Below are positions 27,674 through 36,267 of a stretch of DNA of 64,000 nucleotides, piece after piece (positions within the stretch are counted from its first letter, which is position 1; every line of letters begins with the position of its first letter). The notes beneath the pieces were generated by a model that saw only the letters and a program-made list of their open reading frames with translations, was not told the origin of the DNA and ran no database searches. The translations under genes and the position numbers were made by a program. Source of the DNA: Arcobacter cryaerophilus gv. crypticus (lineage in GTDB: Bacteria; Campylobacterota; Campylobacteria; Campylobacterales; Arcobacteraceae); NCBI RefSeq assembly GCF_002993025.1, contig NZ_NXGI01000017.1:1-64000 (forward strand). The letters run 5' to 3'.

Positions 27674-28618
27674 TTAGCTATTTATTTTTAAGTAGTCATT
27701 TAATTCTTTAAAATCCAATTTTTCGCATAGTTCTATTTTTAAATCCATAATATAAATATCTTTTAAATAAAAGTTCTTAAGTTTTACAAAATCTTTTTGT
27801 GTAGTAACTATTGCAAAATCTCTATGTTTTTCTAAAATAGTATCTATCTCATCTTTTGTAAAAGTATGGTGATCTTCAAAAAATATAGTCTCTATGTTTT
27901 TTGGTAAAAATTCCAAAAGCCTTTTTGGTTTTGAAATTGCAGTTAAAAGAATAGTTTTTTCAGGAAGTTCTGATTTTTGACCATCTTTTTTTATCTCTAC
28001 AACTCTTTTAAAATCAATACCTTCTTTTAAAACTAGATTTGCTTTTTTATAAAAACTCTTTGGCTCTCTATATGCTCCGCTTGGAATACAAAAATTATTC
28101 GTTGGTTCATCTTTTGGTTTTAATAAAATATCAAATTTTTTTATATTATATTTTGAAAAGCCATCATCTAAAAAAATAACTTTACAACCTAACTCTTTTG
28201 CTTTATTTATACCCAAAACTCTATCTTCACTAACTATTACAGTAGCATTTTTTAAAGATGTAGCTAAAAGCATAGCTTCGTCACCACTTGTGCTTACATC
28301 TACTTTTATTTCACCATTTAAACTAACTACAAAAAGTCCTTTTGAAACTCTTCCATAACCTCTTAAAATAACGCAAACATCATTAAAATTTTTAGCTAAT
28401 TCAATAGTAATTGGAGTTTTTCCACTTCCCCCAATAGTTAGGTTTCCAATAGATATTATAGGAATACCAAAATCAATTTTTGAAGAAGTAACTCTTTTTA
28501 TAAAAATAATAAAAATGTATAAAAAACTAAGTGGTAAAAGTAAATAAGATAATATTTTTTGTGAAAAATTTGGAAAAAATAGATAATCTTCAATCCAGAA
28601 AATTATTTTTTGCTTCAA
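27674..28618 (-). CDS. lpxK: tetraacyldisaccharide 4'-kinase
   Basis: LpxK phosphorylates the 4' position of the lipid A disaccharide at the inner membrane. 314 residues: an N-terminal membrane helix (about 23-40), P-loop GNLTIGGSGKTP near 56-67, an LRGYGR motif, SGDEAMLLA and FLDDGFSKYNI. The start is TTG at 28618, four bases after the stop of the DegT aminotransferase, so the two are co-transcribed. It supplies the lipid A anchor of lipopolysaccharide or lipooligosaccharide. Confidence 0.94.
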   Translation of the reverse strand: MKQKIIFWIEDYLFFPNFSQKILSYLLLPLSFLYIFIIFIKRVTSSKIDFGIPIISIGNLTIGGSGKTPITIELAKNFNDVCVILRGYGRVSKGLFVVSLNGEIKVDVSTSGDEAMLLATSLKNATVIVSEDRVLGINKAKELGCKVIFLDDGFSKYNIKKFDILLKPKDEPTNNFCIPSGAYREPKSFYKKANLVLKEGIDFKRVVEIKKDGQKSELPEKTILLTAISKPKRLLEFLPKNIETIFFEDHHTFTKDEIDTILEKHRDFAIVTTQKDFVKLKNFYLKDIYIMDLKIELCEKLDFKELNDYLKINS

Positions 28619-28622
28619 AATT

Positions 28623-29759
28623 TTAAATCCACTCTAGTGCAATTTGTACAACTTGATCACAAACATAATTCACCTCTTCATTTGTAAGACCTGCATATAT
28701 TGGTAAAGATAAAATTTGCTGATAGTTATTTAAAGCATTTGGAAATGCTGTTATTTTTATAAAATATTTATTTTTGTAATAAGTCAAAAGATGAAGCGGA
28801 ATATAGTTTAATGCCGTTGAAACGCCTTTTTCTTTTAAAGCCCTTGCAAAAGCATCTCTATTTCTTGATATTTTTATGATATATTGAGTGTAAATATGCT
28901 CATTTTTATGAGGTAAAATAGTGATATGTTTAATATCTTTTAATCTCTCTTCATAAATTTTTGCTATCTCTTTTCTTCTTTTTATAAAACCATCTGTTTT
29001 ATTTAACTGTGCTATTGCATAAGCAGCATCAAGTTCAGAAATGTCAAATTTATGCCCAATATCATCAACATCATAGATATAATCTAAGTTTCCATAACTA
29101 TCATATGCTGTTGTAATTGCATGAGTTCTTAAAAGTTTTGCTCTACTAGCCAACTCTTCATTGTTTGTAACTAAAACTCCTGAACGACTAATCGCATATT
29201 TTGATGGTGATGGATTTGTAGAAAAAATTGTCATATCAGCACTTAAATTTCCAACTTTTTTACCCTTGTATGTAGTTCCTAATGCAGCTCTACAATCTTC
29301 TATTATTAAAATATTGTGCTTTTTTGCAATCTCATAAATTTTGTCCAAATTTGGAGCAAGTCCACCAATAAAAGTGATAATCGCTGCTCTTAATTTTTTT
29401 GATTTATTTGCAATAATTGCCTCTTCAAATTTTTCAATATCTAAATTCATATCTTCTAAATTTATATCAACAAATATAGGCTCTGCATCAAAATGTCTTA
29501 CAGTTTCTGGCAAGTTTACAAAAGAGTTTACAGACATTAAAACCTTATCACCTCTTTTTAATCTCATAGAGCTAAGTGCCAAATGAAGAGCGGCTGTTGA
29601 AGTTGCTGTTGCAATAGCATACTTTGCTCCAATATATTTAACCATCTTCTCTTCAAACTCTAAAACTTTTGATAAATCATCTTTAGCTTGAAGAACTGAT
29701 TTTAATTGATCAATCTCCTCATTATCTAAAGTTGCTTTATATATTGCAATATTTCTCAT
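28623..29759 (-). CDS. DegT/DnrJ/EryC1/StrS-family aminotransferase
   Basis: A 378-residue PLP enzyme of the sugar aminotransferase family: ATSTAALHLAL binds the cofactor phosphate, IIEDCRAALGTTY holds the PLP Asp, the probable Schiff-base Lys is in NPSPSKYAI near 195, and DIGHKFDISELDAA replaces the usual GYNYRMTELQAA. The customary G-D/E-G-G after the Lys reads SRSGV, a divergent active-site loop. It lies between nadE and lpxK in one tight series, which suggests a sugar for surface glycans. Substrate unknown. Confidence 0.88.
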   Translation of the reverse strand: MRNIAIYKATLDNEEIDQLKSVLQAKDDLSKVLEFEEKMVKYIGAKYAIATATSTAALHLALSSMRLKRGDKVLMSVNSFVNLPETVRHFDAEPIFVDINLEDMNLDIEKFEEAIIANKSKKLRAAIITFIGGLAPNLDKIYEIAKKHNILIIEDCRAALGTTYKGKKVGNLSADMTIFSTNPSPSKYAISRSGVLVTNNEELASRAKLLRTHAITTAYDSYGNLDYIYDVDDIGHKFDISELDAAYAIAQLNKTDGFIKRRKEIAKIYEERLKDIKHITILPHKNEHIYTQYIIKISRNRDAFARALKEKGVSTALNYIPLHLLTYYKNKYFIKITAFPNALNNYQQILSLPIYAGLTNEEVNYVCDQVVQIALEWI

Positions 29760-29773
29760 CTTTACCTCTATTT

Positions 29774-30526
29774 CTATATTTTAGCAATAATTGGCAATCT
29801 TCTTTTAAACTCATTTACTTGAACTCTTCTTTTGATATTCTCTATAAACAAAGCTTCAAATCCAAAAGCCAAAAGCTCATCATTGCTTCTATTCTCATCT
29901 ATCATCTTTTTTAATAAAGAGTCAATTTTAGCATAACTATATCCCAAATCAGCCTCATCACTTTGACCTTCATAAAAATCAGCACTAGGTGCTTTTTTAA
30001 CTATATTTTCATTCACACCTAAATATTTTGCAAATTCAAACAAATCACTTTTATATATATTTCCAATAGGATTTATTGCACAAGCTAAATCTCCAAAAAT
30101 TGTTCCATATCCAAGCAATAATTCACTTTTATTTGAAGTTCCAACTACTAAAGAATTTTCTCTTGCACTAATATCATATAAAACTGACATTCTTAATCTT
30201 GCACTAAAATTTCCAATTCTAAGACTATTTTCTTGCATATTTTTTAAATATGCACTTAGCATTGGTTCAATACTTACTATCTCATACTTTATATTAAACT
30301 TTTCACAAAGCTCTACTGCATCATCAATTGAAGCTTTAGATGAGTATTGAGATGGTATTAAAACGCAGTTTAAATTATCATCAAATACTTCTTTACACAA
30401 AACTGCTACAACAGCAGAATCAAGTCCACCTGAAAGCCCTAAAGTAACTCTTTTTAATCCAGTTTTTAAAACTTCTTCTTTTAAAAAATTTATTAAATTT
30501 TGCTTAATTTTTTCATATTTATTCAT
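29774..30526 (-). CDS. nadE: NH3-dependent NAD+ synthetase
   Basis: Converts nicotinic acid adenine dinucleotide to NAD+ with ATP and ammonia. At 250 residues it is the short ammonia-dependent form, with no glutaminase domain. The PP-loop SGGLDS lies at 32-37; GTSNKSELLLGYGT and KAPSADFYEGQSDE are further family motifs. It follows a 73-residue ORF and precedes the DegT gene by 14 bp. Confidence 0.95.
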   Translation of the reverse strand: MNKYEKIKQNLINFLKEEVLKTGLKRVTLGLSGGLDSAVVAVLCKEVFDDNLNCVLIPSQYSSKASIDDAVELCEKFNIKYEIVSIEPMLSAYLKNMQENSLRIGNFSARLRMSVLYDISARENSLVVGTSNKSELLLGYGTIFGDLACAINPIGNIYKSDLFEFAKYLGVNENIVKKAPSADFYEGQSDEADLGYSYAKIDSLLKKMIDENRSNDELLAFGFEALFIENIKRRVQVNEFKRRLPIIAKI

Positions 30527-30546
30527 TTTTAAACCTTAATTTAAGA

Positions 30547-30768
30547 TTATATATCATCTTTCTTTGTTTTTTGATAAATCTCATCCAAATAGGCCGAATT
30601 TCCCTTTTGCTGTTCAACTTTTTTATCAATTAATCTAAAAACAATATCTTTTAGTTCATCTTCATCAAAATAGTTTAAATAGTTTGGATTTATATCTATC
30701 TTTTCACTATCATTTATTTTTAAAAGCTCTTTTATCTCTTTTATTAACTCTTCTTTTATATCTATCAA
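30547..30768 (-). CDS. uncharacterised small acidic/basic protein
   Basis: A 73-residue, highly charged, helix-predicted protein that I do not recognise. No Cys, membrane segment or signal peptide is present. It fits snugly between the BFD-like iron-sulphur gene (3 bp) and nadE (20 bp) in the same direction, which supports it being translated. Confidence 0.6.
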   Translation of the reverse strand: MIDIKEELIKEIKELLKINDSEKIDINPNYLNYFDEDELKDIVFRLIDKKVEQQKGNSAYLDEIYQKTKKDDI

Positions 30769-30771
30769 TTT

Positions 30772-31002
30772 TTACTCTTTATTAAATTTTTTTAAAATTT
30801 CATCTAAATGTAGTTCCATTTTTTGCTCACCAATATCAGTTTCACTAGATTTACAACAACCACAAGAACTTCCTGCATCTGTTAAATCTTCCAAATCATC
30901 AAGTGTTTTTGCATTTTTTTCTTTTATTGCATATATTAATTCGCCAAGACTAACTTGTTTGCAATCACAAACTATAAATGAGTGAGGAAAATTTCTTGCC
31001 AT
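30772..31002 (-). CDS. BFD-like [2Fe-2S] protein
   Basis: A 76-residue protein with the four-Cys pattern of the BFD/Fer2_BFD fold: C12-x-C14 and C47-x2-C50, with 32 residues between the pairs as in bacterioferritin-associated ferredoxin. BFD releases iron from bacterioferritin, and related domains occur in nitrite reductase and NifU. There is no bacterioferritin gene nearby; the upstream neighbour, sharing one base, is a TerB/J-domain protein. A redox or iron-transfer role is inferred. Confidence 0.8.
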   Translation of the reverse strand: MARNFPHSFIVCDCKQVSLGELIYAIKEKNAKTLDDLEDLTDAGSSCGCCKSSETDIGEQKMELHLDEILKKFNKE

Positions 31003-31757
31003 TATATACCTCTACTCTTTTTTATAATCTCGTAAGCTTCATTTATCTCTTGAAGTTTTGTTGTAGCTTCATCTATAATATTTTGAGAAGCACCCTGCCC
31101 TGTAATAATATCTGGATGATATTTTTTAACTAAATTTCTGTAGTTTTTCTTTAAAGTTGAATCATCATCATTTGGATTTGATTCTAAAATTTCATAAGCA
31201 CTTTCAAGTGATAGTGCTTTTTCATTTGCTCTATTTTTATAAAAATTCTCAAAATTTGATATAAGATTTATATAATCTTTTTGCTCTATTTTTAAAGCTT
31301 TTGCAATATCTTCAGTTATCTCTTGCTCTTGTTTTGAAAAATCTCCATCAATAAATGCAAGATTTAGTAGATACTCCATATATTTTAATCTTTTAGAATA
31401 ATCTGATCTTGTTAAACTATACAATCTTTCACAAATAGTAATAAGATTTGAAAAGCTATCTTTTTCTTTATTATATAAATTTTTTAGATTTTCTCGAACT
31501 TCTTGTGAATTTTGAAAATGGCTTGAAATATCACTAAAAGTATGTTTTAAAATCTCAGCTTCAAGCTCTCCAACTTTTCCATCTGCTTTTGCAACTTTTG
31601 CCATTAAAGCAACTAAAAGACCAGCTTCATGATTTAATAAATCACCTCTAAAAATCTCTTTTTGATTTAAATTTATATTTTTAAACTCTTCAGTTTTATA
31701 ATTTTTTCCAATAATAAATAAAATTGCAATAACAACTGCTAAAACTATTAACTCCAT
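31002..31757 (-). CDS. TerB/J-domain membrane co-chaperone (DjlA-like)
   Basis: A 251-residue protein: N-terminal membrane segment (1-17), a TerB-like helical domain (about 45-170, with MAKVAKADGKVGELE) and a C-terminal J domain with HPD in KKYHPDIITG near 220. This is the DjlA layout, a membrane-anchored DnaK partner. Its last base overlaps the start of the BFD-like gene, so the two are translated together. The ATG follows a GGAT-like ribosome site. Confidence 0.88.
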   Translation of the reverse strand: MELIVLAVVIAILFIIGKNYKTEEFKNINLNQKEIFRGDLLNHEAGLLVALMAKVAKADGKVGELEAEILKHTFSDISSHFQNSQEVRENLKNLYNKEKDSFSNLITICERLYSLTRSDYSKRLKYMEYLLNLAFIDGDFSKQEQEITEDIAKALKIEQKDYINLISNFENFYKNRANEKALSLESAYEILESNPNDDDSTLKKNYRNLVKKYHPDIITGQGASQNIIDEATTKLQEINEAYEIIKKSRGI

Positions 31758-31839
31758 TAATATCCTACTTTTGATTTAAAAATTTGAGTTTTTATTTTAT
31801 CAAATTTAGACTGAGAGTATAAAAAGCTTAATTAATAAT

Positions 31840-32580
31840 TTAATTTTTTAAAACCATATTTAAAGTATATTGCATATCTTCATCAAGTTCCATATTTTTA
31901 ATCATCCAGTTTAGATAGTTTGCATCTTTTCTAGCAATATCTTCTATATTTTCACCTTTATATTTCCCAAATTTAAAAGTTTGTACAAATACTGGAGTAG
32001 AAGTTAGTTCAACCAATTTTTTCATAGGATTTACATCTGGAAAACTTTCTTTTACTTTTGCTACAAGTTTTGATAAGAATAGCTTCATAACTAATACATC
32101 ACCTATTGCATCATGAGCTTTTATTGTTATATTGTATTTTTTTGCTTCAATTTCCTCTTGTTTGAAAAGTTCCAAAGCGTATCTTAAATATTGTAATCTA
32201 TGATAAGGAAGTTCAGAAAAAAGATGTCTAGCACATCTTAAAGTATCTATTAATTGAAGTTGATTTTCAAAACCCTCTTTTTTTATCATATCTAAATCAA
32301 AATTTATATTGTGTGCTATCAAAAAATTTTCACTATTATTTAATTCTTGTAACCTTTTATAAAATTTTGTATCAACTGCTTTTGGCTTATTTTCTAGTAA
32401 ATCTTGTGTAATATTGTGAATTTCCATAGCTTCAAGTTTTATTGGAATATCACTACTGCAAAGTTCATCAAAAGCTTCAACCTGACCTTTTTGGTCTACA
32501 ATCATAGCTCCAAATTGAATAACTCTATCTTCTTGAGAAATACCTGTCGTTTCAGTATCAAATAAAATATAATATGCCAT
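31840..32580 (-). CDS. DEDDh 3'-5' exonuclease with ExoX-like C-terminal module
   Basis: A 246-residue nuclease: DEDDh residues in FDTETTG (Exo I), AHNINFDLDM (Exo II) and IKAHDAIGD (Exo III), followed from about 195 by a C-terminal module (FKFGKYKGENIEDIARKD...YLNWM) as seen in ExoX-type enzymes. It lacks polymerase-binding signatures of a dedicated DnaQ proofreading subunit. It follows queA by 18 bp in the tatB-tatC-queA series. A second, distinct exonuclease is encoded at 49440. Confidence 0.88.
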   Translation of the reverse strand: MAYYILFDTETTGISQEDRVIQFGAMIVDQKGQVEAFDELCSSDIPIKLEAMEIHNITQDLLENKPKAVDTKFYKRLQELNNSENFLIAHNINFDLDMIKKEGFENQLQLIDTLRCARHLFSELPYHRLQYLRYALELFKQEEIEAKKYNITIKAHDAIGDVLVMKLFLSKLVAKVKESFPDVNPMKKLVELTSTPVFVQTFKFGKYKGENIEDIARKDANYLNWMIKNMELDEDMQYTLNMVLKN

Positions 32581-32598
32581 AGTAAATTTAAGTATCCT

Positions 32599-33630
32599 TT
32601 ATATTATTAACATTCCATCACCATAAGAATAAAATCTATAATTATTTTTTATAGCGATGTCATATAGTTCTAATGTTTTTTCAAGCCCAATAAATGAAGC
32701 AACTAACATAATCAAAGTAGATTTAGGAAGATGAAAATTTGTAAGTAAATAATCAACTTTTATAGGTTTATTAATAGGATTTAAAAAAAGATCACACTCG
32801 CCTTGAATTTTATTTGTTCTTACATAATACTCAATAGTTCTTGTAACTGTTGTACCAACTGCCAATACTTTTTTTGCATTATCTAAATTCTTTTTTGCAT
32901 CAATTCCTATTTCAAAATATTCACTGTGCATTGGATGAGATAAAATATCTTCAACATCTACAGGCTTAAATGTACCTGCTCCCACATGAAGCGTAAGATA
33001 ATTTAAACCATATTTTTTCTCTATTTCTTCTAGCAATTTTGTTGTAAAATGTAAAGATGCAGTTGGAGCTGCAACTGCTCCATAATTTTTTGCAAAAAGT
33101 GTTTGATAGTTTAATTCATCTTCTTTTTTATCCTCTCTTTGCATATATGGAGGAAGTGGAATATGTCCTATTTTATTTAAAATCTCAACCAAAGATAAAA
33201 AATCAACTCTTTTTTTACTATTTTCATCTTTAAAAAATGATACAACTCTTGTACCATCTTCATTTAATTCTAAAACTTCTGCTATTAAATTTTCATCAAA
33301 AAATATTAGAGTCCCAACTTTTACTTTTCCTTTTATCATAACTAAATATCTATCCATAAAAAGAGGTTTATTTAAAAGTAGTTCTAATTTAGCACCTGTA
33401 GATTTTTTACCAAATATTCTAGCTTTTATAACTTTTGTATCATTTAAAAATATAGTTAAATCTTGCGGTAAAAAATCTAAAATATTCTCAAAAGTAGAGT
33501 GAAAAATCTCATTTTTCTCTCTATTATAAACCAACATTTTTGCACTACTAGGAGGATTTACTGGAAAAGTAGCAATTTGACTAGCAGGAAGGTTAAAATC
33601 ATAACTTGAAGTTTTTAAAACATCTATCAA
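32599..33630 (-). CDS. queA: S-adenosylmethionine:tRNA ribosyltransferase-isomerase
   Basis: Transfers and isomerises the ribosyl group of SAM onto preQ1-modified tRNA to give epoxyqueuosine. 343 residues with family motifs YDFNLPASQIA, NDTKVIKARIFG, GHIPLPPYMQR, APTASLHFT, HVGAGTFKPV and TNFHLPKSTL. It begins one base after the tatC stop, so it belongs to the tatB-tatC-queA transcript. Confidence 0.96.
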   Translation of the reverse strand: MIDVLKTSSYDFNLPASQIATFPVNPPSSAKMLVYNREKNEIFHSTFENILDFLPQDLTIFLNDTKVIKARIFGKKSTGAKLELLLNKPLFMDRYLVMIKGKVKVGTLIFFDENLIAEVLELNEDGTRVVSFFKDENSKKRVDFLSLVEILNKIGHIPLPPYMQREDKKEDELNYQTLFAKNYGAVAAPTASLHFTTKLLEEIEKKYGLNYLTLHVGAGTFKPVDVEDILSHPMHSEYFEIGIDAKKNLDNAKKVLAVGTTVTRTIEYYVRTNKIQGECDLFLNPINKPIKVDYLLTNFHLPKSTLIMLVASFIGLEKTLELYDIAIKNNYRFYSYGDGMLII

Positions 33631-33631
33631 A

Positions 33632-34363
33632 TTAATCTTCTTCCTCTTCTTCTTTTTGTGCTGGATTAAATACTTTTGCTATATAAATAGATACTCCATA
33701 AAGAATTAATAAAGGAGCTGCCATTAAAACTTGACTAATAACATCTGGAGGAGTTAAAACTGCTGAAACTATAAAGATTAAAACAACTGCATATCTAAAA
33801 AAATCTTTTAGCATTTGGTCATTTACAATACCAATTTTTGCAAGAAAAAATGTAATAACTGGTAACTCAAAAGCAATACCAAAACCTATCATAAGTTTTG
33901 TGAAAAATCCAACATATTTCCCAATACTAGGCAATACATTAACAACACTATTACCAAATGCAATCAAAAAATCAAATCCTATTGGAACAACTATATAGTA
34001 AGCAAAAGAGGCTCCCATCAAAAACATTAAAGTTGCAAAAAATACAAAAGGAATAACAAGTTTTTTCTCATGGTCATATAACCCAGGAGCTAGAAACAAC
34101 CATAATTGCCAAAAAATTACAGGTAAAGAAAGAATAAATCCAGCAAAAAATGCAACTTTCATAGCAGTAAAAAATGTCTCTTGAATTTCAACTGCTATCA
34201 TTGAAGTTCCAACAGGAAGAGCATGCTTAACAGGAGCCATCATCCACTCTAAAATGGGTTCATAAAAAGAGAAACAAGCAAAAAACATAACAACAATAGT
34301 AATACTAGAAATAACCAATCTCTTTCTAAGATCTGCTATATGTGGTTTTAAATCATCAAACAT
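33632..34363 (-). CDS. tatC: Sec-independent translocase subunit TatC
   Basis: Core receptor of the twin-arginine export system. 243 residues with six membrane segments, an N-terminal HIADLRKRL motif before the first helix and the conserved FxFxxP-like periplasmic segments (PVIFWQLWLFLAPGLY). The acidic C-terminal tail KEEEEED is typical. It overlaps tatB by one base at its start. No tatA lies in this window. Confidence 0.96.
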   Translation of the reverse strand: MFDDLKPHIADLRKRLVISSITIVVMFFACFSFYEPILEWMMAPVKHALPVGTSMIAVEIQETFFTAMKVAFFAGFILSLPVIFWQLWLFLAPGLYDHEKKLVIPFVFFATLMFLMGASFAYYIVVPIGFDFLIAFGNSVVNVLPSIGKYVGFFTKLMIGFGIAFELPVITFFLAKIGIVNDQMLKDFFRYAVVLIFIVSAVLTPPDVISQVLMAAPLLILYGVSIYIAKVFNPAQKEEEEED

Positions 34364-34773
34364 TATTTAACTTCCTCACTATTTTTTAAAGAAATTTTTC
34401 CATCTTTGCTTTTTTGAGATTTATCTTCATTTGCTTTTGCAAATTTTTCTTTAATTTTTTCAACCTCATTATCATTTTTTAAAGGTTCTAAATCATTTTT
34501 TAAAATATCATCTAGACCTAAATCAAACTTATTTTCAATACTTAAAGATGATTTTGTATCTTCAATTTGAGCTTTAAATTTATTTGCTTCTTCTTTTAAT
34601 TCTGCTATATTTAGCTCATTATCCAAAGTTGTTTTTGCATCGCTTATCCCTTTTTTAACACTGTTAAACATTTTTGCTATTTTTACCATAGCATCTGGCA
34701 GTTTTTCAGGACCTAATGCGATAACTGCAACTATTGCTATTAGAAGAATTTCAGTTATTCCCATTCCAAACAT
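34363..34773 (-). CDS. tatB: Sec-independent translocase subunit TatB
   Basis: TatB (136 residues) has a short periplasmic N-terminus, a membrane helix (about 5-20), the ALGPEKLP hinge and a long amphipathic/coiled region, and forms the substrate receptor with TatC. I chose ATG at 34773 (MFGMGITE) because a GGAG site stands 6 bp upstream; an ATG four codons earlier lies on top of that site. The Glu in GITEIL and the GPEKLP motif are conserved. It is the first gene of the tatB-tatC-queA set. Confidence 0.93.
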   Translation of the reverse strand: MFGMGITEILLIAIVAVIALGPEKLPDAMVKIAKMFNSVKKGISDAKTTLDNELNIAELKEEANKFKAQIEDTKSSLSIENKFDLGLDDILKNDLEPLKNDNEVEKIKEKFAKANEDKSQKSKDGKISLKNSEEVK

Positions 34774-34876
34774 TTTTCGCTCCATATTTTTATAAGGTTG
34801 TGATTCTAGCTAAATTGAACAAAAATAGTGTTTAATCAAAAATCCAAACTACTAAAAGTGTCCTAAAATATTTAAA

Positions 34877-35896
34877 TTAACCCATAGGGTATAAAATATC
34901 TTTTTGAATTATCTCGATTTTTTTTAACAACTCACTTGAGATTTTAAAATCAAAAGCTTTAAAAGAGTCATCTAGTTGCTCTATTTTTCTTGCCCCAACA
35001 ATAGTAGAAGCAACAAAATCAAAATGCTTTGAATAAGAAATTGCCAAAGTAACTGGGCTTATTTCATACTCTTTTGAAAGTTCTAAATATTTTTTAGTAG
35101 CTTCTAGAGTTCTTTCATTTACAAATCTATGTGCCATAGCCTGAACTCTTTTATTACTCTCTTTTAAATATGTTGCAAATCTTGAATCTTCTGGATAAAA
35201 TCCACCACAATATTTTCCACTTAAAACTCCACCTGCCATTGGTGAATATGGTAATAAAGATATATTTTCAAGTCTACAAACATTTGCTAACTCATCATGA
35301 AATCTTGGATTTAAAAGTGAAAAATTATTTTGAATAGACTCAAATCTAGCATATCCTTTATGTTTACTTATTTCATTTGCTTTTGTAAGCCCATAAGCAC
35401 TATCATTTGAAGTTCCTATATATCTTACTTTTCCCTCTTTTACAAGTGAATCAAAAGCTTTTAAACTCTCTTCTATTGGTACTATAGTATCTGGCCAATG
35501 CATTTGATAAAGATCTATATAATCTGTTTGAAGTCTTCTTAAACTATCTTCAACAGCTTTTTTTATATGAAAACTATCAATTGCTGTAAAACCATGTCTT
35601 ACGGGTGGTACAAACCAACCAGAAGCAGCACCTGCAATTTTTGTTGCCATTATTACACTATCTCTTGGCTTTGTTTTAAGCCACTCTCCTACTATTTTCT
35701 CAGTATTTCCTATAGTCTCTTTTTTGGGACTAACAGGATAAAGTTCTGCTGTATCAAAAAAATTTATTCCTCTATCATAAGCCTTATTCAAAATCTTAAA
35801 TGCTTCATCTTTTGATGTACTACTTCCAAAAGTCATAGTTCCCATACAAATTGAACTTACTCTAAGACCTGTTTTACCAATATATCTATATTCCAT
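34877..35896 (-). CDS. aldo/keto reductase
   Basis: A 339-residue NADPH-dependent TIM-barrel oxidoreductase. Catalytic residues are visible in order: Asp in NFFDTAELYP, Tyr in the same motif, Lys in VIMATKIAG and His in LYQMHWPD. The C-terminal STIVGARKIEQLDDS nucleotide motif is present. Similar to Tas-like reductases, with unknown substrate. It is monocistronic by spacing. The AGGCTAAAA stretch before the ATG gives a weak ribosome site. Confidence 0.9.
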   Translation of the reverse strand: MEYRYIGKTGLRVSSICMGTMTFGSSTSKDEAFKILNKAYDRGINFFDTAELYPVSPKKETIGNTEKIVGEWLKTKPRDSVIMATKIAGAASGWFVPPVRHGFTAIDSFHIKKAVEDSLRRLQTDYIDLYQMHWPDTIVPIEESLKAFDSLVKEGKVRYIGTSNDSAYGLTKANEISKHKGYARFESIQNNFSLLNPRFHDELANVCRLENISLLPYSPMAGGVLSGKYCGGFYPEDSRFATYLKESNKRVQAMAHRFVNERTLEATKKYLELSKEYEISPVTLAISYSKHFDFVASTIVGARKIEQLDDSFKAFDFKISSELLKKIEIIQKDILYPMG

Positions 35897-36033
35897 TTTT
35901 AGCCTCTTATAGCGAATTTTATAAATTATACAAATCTCTTTCTTAAAAATATGCTTTACTTTTTATAAATTAAACAAAAGGATTGATTTTAATACTATTT
36001 TAGTAGAATTTTAAAAAATATATTTAGGATTTA

Positions 36034-36240
36034 ATGTTGGTAAAGAAGAAAATAGTAGATTTAAAGAAGCTCAATCTTGAATTTATACAAAAAGATGAAA
36101 CAATAAAACTATTAAGTTTTGATACTTTAAAGATGAATTTAGAAATATCTATTTTTAAAAATGAGAAGTTTGTAAAAAATAGCTCTATGGTTTTTGCACA
36201 TCTTCCAAAAAGCTTAAAAGCAAAACTAAATCCTAAATAA
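36034..36240 (+). CDS. uncharacterised small protein
   Basis: A 68-residue basic protein that I do not recognise; no membrane segment, signal or Cys. AGGA stands 5-6 bp before the ATG, and a short hairpin follows the stop, which together argue for a real gene. It is the only plus-strand gene in a 12-kb minus-strand region, facing dut and divergent from the aldo/keto reductase. Confidence 0.55.
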   Translation: MLVKKKIVDLKKLNLEFIQKDETIKLLSFDTLKMNLEISIFKNEKFVKNSSMVFAHLPKSLKAKLNPK

Positions 36241-36245
36241 AAGGA

Positions 36246-36262
36246 AAAAAGCTTTGCTTTTT
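36246..36262. terminator. weak hairpin terminator
   Basis: AAAAAGC-TTT-GCTTTTT, a 7-bp stem ending in T5 between convergent genes. Confidence 0.5.
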
Positions 36263-36267
36263 ATAAA

